The notes under the pieces: generated by a model
Seen by the model: only the letters and a program-made list of their open reading frames with translations
Database searches by the model: none
What the model was told of the DNA's origin: nothing
Made by a program: the position numbers and the translations under genes
Shown: in pieces, positions 55,127 to 64,000 of the stretch
How positions within the stretch are numbered: position 1 is the first letter of the stretch
How the letters are laid out: each line of letters opens with the position of its first letter
Source: Rutpela maculata
Taxonomy: Eukaryota > Arthropoda > Insecta > Coleoptera > Cerambycidae
Direction: 5' to 3'
DNA length: 64,000 nt
NCBI GenBank assembly: GCA_936432065.2
Contig: OW386290.2
Location: 143,541,677 to 143,605,676, forward strand

Positions 55127-56339
55127 GTATTATAACACAGATACGTCAAATAACTACTGTAGCCAAACAATTCCGTTCAAAATTTATTTTGACTCCGCTA
55201 CTACTAGTAGTATTTTGAGAATACATTTTAAAACTACTATACTTAGCCGGGAGAGGAGGATAGTAATAAATGCAGGTGATTAGTGTGTATAACAGATCCT
55301 ATTGGGGTTTAAATTTGGAGGGGGTGTAACTCAAAATAATTTTTACAAAGGCTTATAAAATCAACGTCGCTCAATGACATGTACCGCTCGACACTATTGA
55401 CAGTTCAAGTTATCACTATCTTCCTTTCCCGGCTAAGGTATAGCAGCAAATATTCTTATTTAACTCCCGAACACTCTGTAGATATGCGCTCGAAAATGTA
55501 AAAACTATTAGCAGAAACAGATGACGACTTCTTTCAAATTATTTAATTAACCCGATCCAGCATCACTCCATAAATCATATTAATTGGAACCGGAATGAAA
55601 TACTACCAATCTACTCCTCATTAGTCTGCATGCAATTCGTTGGACTGAATTGAATCACTAGATAAAAGGACCAATTATCGGTTAAAGCAATTGAAGCGCG
55701 AAATGCGCCAATTGCATTATGTCAACTGATACAGCCACCATTATTGGTGTCAAGGAGGCATTAATGGTGTAGCGAGTGTGGCGGACGCCAGTGGAATATG
55801 CTGTACATAATGGAGCTACTAGTGCACTTGGAAGCTACAGTACCCGACGAGTTAGCACAATAACTTATACTGCAATTGAGACTTTAATGAGTCTGTTATT
55901 TCCAATAGAATAGCTTCAAAGTTTCCGCTTATTGTGCAGATATCAAATCTTGTGCGGATTTTATTAGAAAGTTAGATGTAAATAATCTAAACCGGGAGCC
56001 AGCGTTAGAACATTTACGCAGGATTAATTACCAGTTAAATTAACTATGTTTATTAATTAGTAGTACTATCAATTAATATGAATAGAAAATAATACATTTA
56101 TTTAAAGAACATGATGGTTACATCTGTGGAAATGTGTGAGTGTGAGTGTGATACAGTGCTATATACAATAAATAATTTAATTTTTGAATGAACACACACT
56201 TTACCAAATGTGATATAACTATGGATTTATAAGATTTTACTTTACAATTTTTACGCTAGTTAGAGATTAGAGACATATTCATTTTATTACTTATACAAGA
56301 ATTCATACGATTTCACTATACGTATTTTGTTACTTTCAT
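55127..56339. other. Region without recognised repeats or genes
   Basis: About 55500-56050 has more mixed composition and no transposon signature, with many ATTA/TAAT cores and CAATTGAAGCGCGAAATGCG at 55688. It could be old unique DNA or a non-coding regulatory sequence. The sequence itself does not decide this. Confidence 0.35.
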
Positions 56340-56640
56340 ATGTTATTCTGCATAAAATGATCTACCGAATAGTGGGCTTTTTTATTAGAATGTTTTTTAT
56401 TTGCCTTTCAAAATTTTTTACTCTTGGTAGTTTATTGTACAGGACGACTCCTTTGTAATAGCAATGTTTTTCAAATAGAGAAGTTCTATGACGTGGTAAT
56501 ATTATTAAGTTATTGTATAGACACGTATATGAGTTGCTGAAGGTGTAGGCTGGTTTATTTTTACAAATACTTGTGTTTTTAATATATACAAGGAAGGCAA
56601 TGTTAAAATGGTTCGGCTGGTAAGATTTATGGCGACTTTT
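56340..56640 (-). pseudogene. LINE C-terminal fragment
   Basis: On the minus strand: SYQPNHFNIAFLVYIKN, LPRHRTSLFEKHCYYKGVVL and YNKLPRVKNFERQIKNILIK. This succession is typical of the last residues of Jockey/CR1-like LINE polyproteins. Only the final ~100 codons remain and the 3' tail is not clear. Confidence 0.65.
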
Positions 56641-56884
56641 TAATCTCGAAACATTTCTGATGTTTTTGTATGGTAAAAGTTGTTGACTAGTCTGTAGAGA
56701 TACTCCAGAAAATTATGCTACAATATGAAGTAAGAGCGCCAAAGACTTCGACAGTATTTTAAAAATATTCTGAAGATGCGGATATAAGGAGATTAAGGGT
56801 CATCTCTGTCTCTCTCTTTCTCTTTTTAAATCTCTTTTGCTCAACTGTCAACTGCGCAGTCATAGGAAATAACGAATTAGGTCT

Positions 56885-57150
56885 CCTAAATATTAACCAT
56901 GGTATACTCCAGGACTCGATTCTGGGGCCATTGTCATTTTTGATCTATATGAGTGACTCCTGAATTTATGTTGCCTAGCAAATCAACTTTGTTCGCTGAT
57001 GATACAGCTCTCTTGAGTTCTGACCGCAATATGGCCAATCTACTACTAAGTTCCAACATAGAACTCCAGATGGAGAATTGATTCACGTTTAAGAAACTTA
57101 CACTTATTAAGAGAAAAGTGAGAGACTTATAATATCTTCAAATAAGTGTT
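56885..57150 (+). pseudogene. LINE reverse transcriptase fragment
   Basis: HGILQDSILGPLSFLIYMSD stands for the PQGS-LGP motif (Pro and Gly replaced by Leu and Asp). After a frame break STLFADDTALLSSDRNMANL gives the catalytic Asp pair. About 80 codons remain, opposite in strand to the fragment at 56340-56640. Confidence 0.75.
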
Positions 57151-58369
57151 CCAATGGCTCGGTAAACTATATTGATCAATTAAATAGAAGGCCTTTAAGC
57201 ACGATCTTCCTCTTTATTAAATTACAAAGCATTCTCGAAAGGTTGGAGATATTTTTAAAAAATAGTAGAAATTCTGGATAAGAAGTTGGAGGATTGAAAC
57301 CTGTTGTCATGCAGTTCAACCTATGTAAATTCCCCGGTACATTATTTCATGATTCAACATAAATCATAAAGAGTTGGCAATCAAAGATATATATAAGAAT
57401 GGTCCAGAGTGCAGAAGCCAAATCCACAGGGAGGATCGTCAGGATGGAACTTTTTCGTCAACGTAGACGTATCTGTGTAATAAGACACTGAGCTAAAAGT
57501 AGAGACCATTGTTAGACACTGATCTGTGTGTAGGTCTCTATGGATGGTAAGATTTACGTGTGATTGTTGTGGAACCTTCCAGAATTGACCTAGGTCGAAG
57601 CCATAATAAAAATTCGACTTAGGCAAAAATTTCATTTAAGGACATTTTCAAGAGTCTGAGAGACTTCAGGGCCACAAGCTAGTCCAAAAGGACCGTTATG
57701 AGTTCGATAAGACATTAGGCACAACCGGGTAAGAATTCGAAGAAACACCGAATTTTTACTTAGGAAAATATATTTTGGTTCAGGATATGAGAGTGAAAGT
57801 ATATGGTGGTCGTGGAAAAATAAATCATATACTTTTTAAAAAGTACGCCAAAAAAGTACTTAATATTCAAAAGATATTCAACTTTAATTCCTCCGCCGAA
57901 GGTATTGACCATTGAGGTACAGTCATTATATACCTTGTTCTAAAGACTGGCAATAAAATTTTAACAAGGCAAAGTATCAAAAAAGCGAAACTGACGAATT
58001 CGGAAAAAACGGCGTAGCGCCTATAAACAAGAATTAGCAAAAATTCAGTGAAAATGCACAAGGCCGGTTTTTCGCATAAAACAAGTTTGGATTCATCCAG
58101 CGACTCATAATTTGGTAGAGTGCGTTGTGTGATCAATACAAAGCGATGGTAGGAAAGCCAACTGCAGGGCTTTCCGAATAATAAAGTTATAGAGAAAACC
58201 ACCTTGTGCACAAAGGATTCAAAAGTCCATTTTGCCTAAAAGTCGTCCGAAGGCGAGTCACTGCCATTTTTCCAATATTGAACCTGTTACATCACCACTG
58301 GCTTTACAAAAATTTAATTCGGGAAATACCGGTTAAGGTACAGTCCGAAAAAGATTCAGGCAAAACACA
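57151..58369. other. No gene recognised
   Basis: A 114-codon minus-strand frame at 57867-58211 has a hydrophobic stretch (FAFLILCLVKILLPVF), and an 84-codon minus-strand frame lies at 57381-57635. Neither resembles a known protein, and flanking sequence gives no promoter, intron or repeat evidence. I list them here rather than as genes. Confidence 0.4.
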
Positions 58370-58440
58370 AATGGTGTGTGTGTACGGCTAGCCGATCTCT
58401 TGCGGGGCCGAGTCGTGGGTTCGATTTTTATTTTAGGTGA
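58370..58440 (+). mobile_element. Possible tRNA-derived SINE head
   Basis: TACGGCTAGCCGATCTCTTG followed by GGGGCCGAGTCGTGGGTTCG-AT resembles a tRNA-derived head with a B box (GGGTTCGAT) and a poor A box. There is no cloverleaf, and the body downstream is not recognised. Confidence 0.3.
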
Positions 58441-61400
58441 GTAGGAGAATAAATCAATATTTTCTCGATATCTTGCCAAGCCAGTTTGTTCCAACACTTA
58501 AGGGTAGTTTTAATAGTGATGTTGAATTGAGGGCGCCATCCACAGAAAAATTTAAGGAAATTTAACTACCCTATAAGTGGTGAAACCAACCGCTGTGGAA
58601 AGATCTGATCATATTTATGAGACAGACACAAACAAGAAAAATAAGAAAATAAATTTAAGATAAAAAAAATCACAATTTATTTTAGCAAACTTCAAAAATG
58701 ACGAATTTTACAATTAAAGCAAGAAAAGTGGTGGTAACCAAAAATTATCAAAATCTTAGGTCATTAAAATATTTTTGTTAAGATTATACCACTAAAAATG
58801 ATGACAGACGTTATTTAAATCTTAAATAAATAATTAAGTGCAATAAAATATTAACTTTAAATCACATAGAAAATTGACAATTATGTTATGACTTAATAAA
58901 AATTCGTTGATAGTAAAAATGTCTTCATGCAATTAACTAAACTTAACTAGAAAAATGAGATTTACACTTTCTCACCGATCCCTGGAGAAATGGACGCTAC
59001 AAGATGGATCCTGGTGGATTCCGGCAATTTCTGTCAACGACCTCATTAACACGGGCGGCTCAAGTTGTTTTAATCACCTATATACGCTGGGGTTTTGCTG
59101 ATAAAACTAAACTGAAGTTACTCAAAATCTACCAAATCTTGACCTCAAACTGGCTAAAGTGATTGTACTATGGCTTTATGGTATATAACGTTTATTTAAC
59201 CAACCCAACTAAACTAAACCAAATGATTTCCTTTGACTGTTGTATGTTTATCTGATTACATCGACACGTGGAAAACGTGTTTGCATGGATCCCAAAATGG
59301 TTGAACTGGATTAATCAAATAAGCCACGTGGTATTCAACTTGATCAATCAATTAAACAACAATTAATCAATTTATATTTTAACACCAAAACTCCTACGTT
59401 TTTTGGGAAGAAAAGAAAATTTCGTTAGCATGTGTTTGCAAAACTGAGGTTATCTTTACACAATTTAGATTTAAAAATGGCAGTTATGAAAAATATGGCT
59501 TGGAGCGTCAAATATTGGAGAGATACAATTAATAAATAATTTTAATTACCTTTTACTGTTCGATTCACTAAAGTAAAACTCGATAATGACAAAAGTAGCA
59601 AAATGTTTGCTTAATTAATTATCGCGAACTTTAGAGTGACTGAATATCGCTGCCACAGAACTGGAAATAAAAATTAATATCTCTCCGTGTCAGCTAGTAA
59701 GGTAGCTTCCCCTCCAACTAGACTAATGCTGCCCTATTATAATATTTCAAAAACTTCTAGATATCAAATAACCAGATTTGTCAATCTAGGGGATATATTG
59801 CTCTACGCAACCCACTACACTACCCAATGTATTGTGTGTAAGATAGACTCAGTATGCAAAGGCATATTTAAATGTGAATAAATTCGTATCGTGTTAATAG
59901 CCCAGGTGTTAATGTGTCGCTATCAAAAACTGTAACATGATAAGAAATAATGGTTTAAATAAAAGTATACAAAAGGTATCAATCTTAAATCTAAACATAT
60001 TGTGCAGGATAATAATATGTCTGGACATAAATAACTAAAAGATGGTAAATACTTGTACAGTATTTGTTAAATATTAGGTGTGATATATAGGAATTTAATA
60101 AAAATACGTAAAGTTCCCAGGTGAATGTAACAAACCTGCATGGGGACAAGTAAGTCGTAAGACTGGCCGTCATTAAACTCATGCATTAGTCGAACGCTGT
60201 CCCGTGAATAATAAAATCACGATCTGGGACCTTTAAGCTATTCATAAGCAAACCAAAATTGTTTAAGTAAAATATTTTTGTATTATTTTCAGTCAGCCAA
60301 ATTACAAAATTTTTAAATTCTTTTTAAATGCATTGCATTAAATGAATCTTTTCTACAAAATCGATTGTTAGCGCACGCTCTCACTTGTATGGTCAAAAAG
60401 TAATTTGCCTTAGTTGGGGGATGCGTGATTCTTTCACATTATATCATTTTGCAGAAAATCACTGTATTATTTTGTACTTATTAAATAAATGGTATTCTTT
60501 AAACGAATTGCATTTTATTGATGTAAGAACTTGTTGGTAGTCTTAATCCCTGGAGTTTTCGTTTGGAAGACCTAAACAACTGAGTTAATCGTGATCTCAT
60601 AATTCCCTAAGTGTTCTTCTCCAGAAATTTTTAAGTGTAGGGACCATTATTAGTAAGTAAATACATACAGATCACGTCAAACTCCAATACTGTCGGAGAG
60701 AAATCTTCGATAGGGATTTTTTTATGTAAAAATCGCAATAATCCAAAAATGTAAAAACCCTTATTGTCAGTGAATAATTGAAATCACGTTTTGAGAGAGC
60801 ATTGCTAATGATCTGAGGTAGTACAGCCTTGAACTATTATTCGTCTACCGAAATATATCTTATCTCGAACCCGCTTGGGAGTGGAAGAACGGGGCAGAAC
60901 GCGGCTGGCGCCCTTCTAAATATAAATTGGTGTCGCGTTAATTTGACGTCTGGTAGTGTGTTTTTCTACATGATCACTATTTATTTACTTACCTTGAAAG
61001 CTGCTACCATTTACTTGCATTTCCTGTTAAAGATAACTTCAGGTTATTGTTACTTTATATTTGAGGGTACAGAGCTCCTAAACGCAGTACCCAATAGCTG
61101 GTGATGACTATGAGGAGCTATAATAAGTATATTGCTAATTCTCTTCATCACATACATTATTTCTTCTGTGTTATAAACTGTTCCATAAGTAAATTATATT
61201 TACCTTTTTGAAATTGCTTCATTTAAACTTTTTAAATTACTATTTATCTGTGGCATTCCTTAGTTGAAGTTATCAGGTACGGTATCTTTTGAATATTTAT
61301 GTCACAAGTCATATTAAATATTTGGAGTAGTTTTATTAAAACTGGATTAAAATTAAGATTCATAGGGTAGAGATATATTATGGGCTTGTTGGCGCCCTGG

Positions 61401-61804
61401 ATAACGTAGATTATGTCAAGTATTGAATTCAAAATGTTTAAAACGCAGTTTAAAACGCAGTGCGATGTTTTAAACAAATATTATTTTTGAGTTTCTGGAA
61501 AAGCAGAAAAAGTGCCAAAGATTGTTTATTCTGATATAAACAGTAAACACACAAAAGTAGTAGTCTTACTCATAAGACTCAAGTGGTCAGTGGTCACATG
61601 CACTAAACTGAGCATTTTATTTGTAGAATGCTATAAAATCCGTTTAAGAGTGTCATCTGGCATCAAGTAGTAGTAGCAGCCATAATAACTTGGCACCATT
61701 TAATTTTAGTTGAATAGACTTTTAAACGTTTTAAACCTATTTTAAACATAACACAGAAAACATTTTAAAAACCGTTTTATATATAAAAATAAACAGTTTT
61801 TTGG
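58441..61804. other. Long stretch without recognised features
   Basis: AT-rich. Small frames at 59687-59881, 60829-61104 and 61244-61477 have no recognisable domain. A GGCTGGCGCCC at 60903 is reminiscent of an LTR primer-binding site, but neither LTR nor gag sequence accompanies it. Confidence 0.45.
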
Positions 61805-62350
61805 CTTAGAGCATATATCCTTGCGATTTGTTAGTGGTGTTCATTTGTTGATCCAGATCCTTTCAATTGTCGTTCTCCACTGTAGCATGGTCTCCCTATT
61901 TTGAGTCTGTTGCTGTGCGGTGCTAGCGCTTTCTTCAGTAAATGTGTTGGGTCCCTTCCTTGGGTATGTCCCCAATACTTCATTGCGTATATTTCTATTA
62001 TGTTGATGTTTTGTGTCGCTGTTTTCGTCTTGTTGTTTTAGTTTCTGCTCTTCTCAAAAACTTCTTCTGTTGGCTTTTGTTGTTGCCGCGTTTTTGACTC
62101 CATATCATGGTTGTCCGTATGACGGCTATGTACATACATTTGGTAAGGTCCCATGATAGTTTATTTTTCTCAATGAACGGTATGTTACCCTTGTGCCGTT
62201 TTGATTCTCTCCTTTACTGTTTCTCTCCGCTCCAGCTGGTTCGTCCGGTCTGTTCCCAGGTACTTCAATTTGTTCGGTATTCTTAGGGAATATTCATCTA
62301 TTTTGTGTTCCGCTGGTCCAACTCTTCTTCTTCTTCTGCATCGATTAGGA
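61805..62350 (-). pseudogene. RTE-like LINE, C-terminal part of reverse transcriptase
   Basis: On the minus strand: HKIDEYSLRIPNKLKYLGTD (62300), degraded RRETVKERIKTAQG, then NIIEIYAMKYWGHTQGRDPT, HLLKKALAPHSNRLKIGRPC and GSTNEHH near 61850. KYLG followed at this distance by Y--H---DP-HL--KAL and GRP is the usual layout of RTE/Jockey-type reverse transcriptase C-termini. Stops and frameshifts throughout. Confidence 0.65.
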
Positions 62351-63054
62351 GATTATCGACGTATGTGTGTTTTCTTAGAGAACACCATTTTTCTGAAGGA
62401 AACCTTCACTAGGCATACCTCCGCTGAAGTGATGTGCGAACTCAGCCCTGACGCAGTATATCAAAAATACCTCATTGATTATTTCGAGTTTAATTTTAAT
62501 TAATATCACTACCGTGATTTCTAGCATTTATTCCTTGGATGGTGGCTTATTGAAGGGTCTTCTTGTATTAATTTGATTCATTCATTTTTTGCTTTCTCTT
62601 CTTCCTCCAGTTTATCTCCACTGTTGCCGTGGTATATCTCTTCTCATGTATGTGTTATCATTTTTTCTGTGTGCCCCCCTGCCGCCGCTTTACTGCCCCT
62701 AACTCGTTCCACCGTTTCTTTGATTTTGTGGTCCTATGTTCTGTATTCGATTCATCATTCTTAGGTATAGATACCATTTCCTGAGAAAAACTATGCATTT
62801 CCATTGAACTGCAAGAAATTCTGCTCCCGGTGTATTAAGCCAATAGTACGCCACTGATCAGATTGTCATTTATTACCCAAGTCAACGCTTATTTATCTAA
62901 GAAACTCTGTTTTTCTTAAGGAATAACACAATTACTGCCTTGCTATAAACGTACGGTGACAGCGGTCGATGGTTTCATAATCACTTCTCATATTTTCGAA
63001 GAAAGTCGTTTGGATCAGCCCCTCACCAGTTTATTACAGCATTTATGGTGCAGA
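62351..63054. other. Probable older LINE sequence, not resolved
   Basis: May continue the minus-strand LINE upstream of its C-terminal part, but no reverse transcriptase motif is legible. Short plus-strand frames at 62201-62503 and 62573-62764 are antisense shadows or chance frames. Confidence 0.35.
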
Positions 63055-63390
63055 ATGCAACACCACAAAAACACACTCTTTTTAATACAAATACAAATTA
63101 TGTACGTAATTAATCACTAATTGCACCTCCCAAGATATGTATTATTCCTCAAAGCTGTCGCTTACTTGACAAAAAATTGCAACACCACAAAATCACACTC
63201 TTTTTAATACAAACACAAATTATGTATGAAATTAATCAATAATCGCACGTCCCAGGTATGTATTATTCCCCAAACCTATCACTCACTTTTGACACCTTCA
63301 AAATTTGCATAAAAAACATACAACACCACAAAACACATTCTTTTTGATACAAATATAAATTATGTACGAAATTATCTATTTATTCACTTG
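63055..63390. repeat. Tandem repeat of ~120-140 bp, 3 copies
   Basis: CAACACCACAAAA, then CACACTCTTTTTAATACAAA and AAATTATGTA(C/T)G-AATTA start at about 63059, 63181 and 63323. The first two units also share CCCA(A/G)GTATGTATTATTCC. Spacing grows from 122 to 142 bp because of an extra AT-rich piece. Non-coding. Confidence 0.85.
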
Positions 63391-64000
63391 ACACCTCAAA
63401 AGTTATATTTTTTACACTTTGTATTTAGCTAGAGCTTGGACCTAAAAAGCATTGCAATGGTTTTATCCGGCAGACACTTGTTAATCATTAAGACATAAAT
63501 AAACTTAGATAAATAAATTTGGGTGGTACTTTAAAAATGAGAAGATACTTAGCTTATCTATTCCTCTTGTGTATTGCCTGGTCCTTTAAGCTTGTTTCTT
63601 TATGCATAGCATTGCACTATCGGTTCTGCCACTAAATACGCTGTATTAGTTATTTTCAAATATTAATTCTATTTCAATTTTGTTCTTTTGTTATGATATA
63701 TAGATTTGCACGGAATTCTTTACTCTACAAATTCACCTAATTTTTATCAAATTTAGCGGACTTTTAGCGGGCGTTTTCACGTTTTAATGGCAGCGTTTTT
63801 CGGACGCGTCCGTTCGCTCAGAAAGCACAATTCTAACTCCATTTAGTTAAAATAAAACTTACAAACAAATTTCCCCGCCACTGAGAAAACTAATGGAGTC
63901 AGAAAGAAACTCATTACATGATTTTTGTAGAAAATTTAGTTTACTTTAATTTGATATTCACAAAAATATGGATACAATTCGCCGTTTTCGAGATAATGTC
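63391..64000. other. No gene recognised
   Basis: AT-rich DNA to the window edge, with a short GC-rich patch at 63755-63820 (GTTTTTCGGACGCGTCCGTT contains the palindrome CGGACGCGTCCG). Confidence 0.5.

Noticed and set aside
57867..58211. 114-codon minus-strand frame with a hydrophobic segment
   Set aside because: No similarity I can name and no neighbouring gene structure; kept only as a remark in the gap entry.
60895..60925. Primer-binding-site-like TGGCGCC
   Set aside because: No LTR upstream and no gag or pol downstream; the match is too short.
1..64000. CRISPR arrays, bacterial operons, ribosome binding sites, rRNA genes
   Set aside because: None present. Direct repeats are minisatellites or duplicated transposons, and all coding fragments are eukaryotic mobile elements.

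Overview
This 64 kb window looks like AT-rich chromosomal DNA of an arthropod, most likely an insect. The evidence is the mixture of mobile elements: Tc1/mariner with a DUF4817-type helix-turn-helix, a PIF/Harbinger remnant, several LINE groups (Jockey/CR1-like, an RNase H-bearing I/R1-like LINE, RTE-like), a Penelope-like element, Ty3/gypsy, a tRNA-headed SINE and many MITEs and foldback elements. The order (beetle, bug or other) cannot be fixed from sequence alone. I found no exon that I can assign to a host gene. Nearly every open frame is a degenerate transposable-element fragment or a chance frame in a palindrome, so most coding calls are pseudogenes and no gene symbols are given.

Layout. 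0-5.4 kb: a mariner element (433-4349) sits inside a small MITE whose uninterrupted copy lies at 11373-11587, so filled and empty sites share one window; a 0.5 kb foldback follows. 6-11.6 kb: a 385 bp MITE, an RNase H-bearing LINE split by an oppositely oriented LINE, an RTE-like LINE tail and the intact MITE. 12-27 kb: repeat-rich non-coding DNA, including a 3 kb Harbinger-like element with a second inverted-repeat pair inside it, a nearly loopless palindrome, a ~650 bp dispersed repeat, a SINE, a LINE fragment and three palindromic repeats in a row. 27.5-30.9 kb: a 2.4 kb element with ~300 bp inverted ends enclosing a decayed gene for a nuclease-like protein with a cysteine-rich CXC tail, then a 300 bp palindrome and another copy of the ~650 bp repeat.

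32-40 kb: a truncated transposase, a Ty3/gypsy pol remnant, a Penelope-like GIY-YIG remnant and a GC-rich Jockey fragment. 41.3-43.5 kb: a second mariner element, which holds an antisense CXC tail. 43.7-47.3 kb: a LINE split by a 2 kb near-complete palindrome. 47.8-57 kb: a short DNA transposon, a second long-inverted-repeat element with a CXC tail, minisatellites and several LINE fragments. 57-64 kb: mostly unrecognised DNA, one LINE fragment and a tandem repeat.

The most interesting theme is three CXC-type cysteine-rich tails, all on the minus strand and all inside inverted-repeat elements. One of them belongs to a protein whose acidic motifs suggest a PIN/FEN-like nuclease rather than a DDE transposase. 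The giant palindrome and the filled/empty site pair are the next most informative structures.
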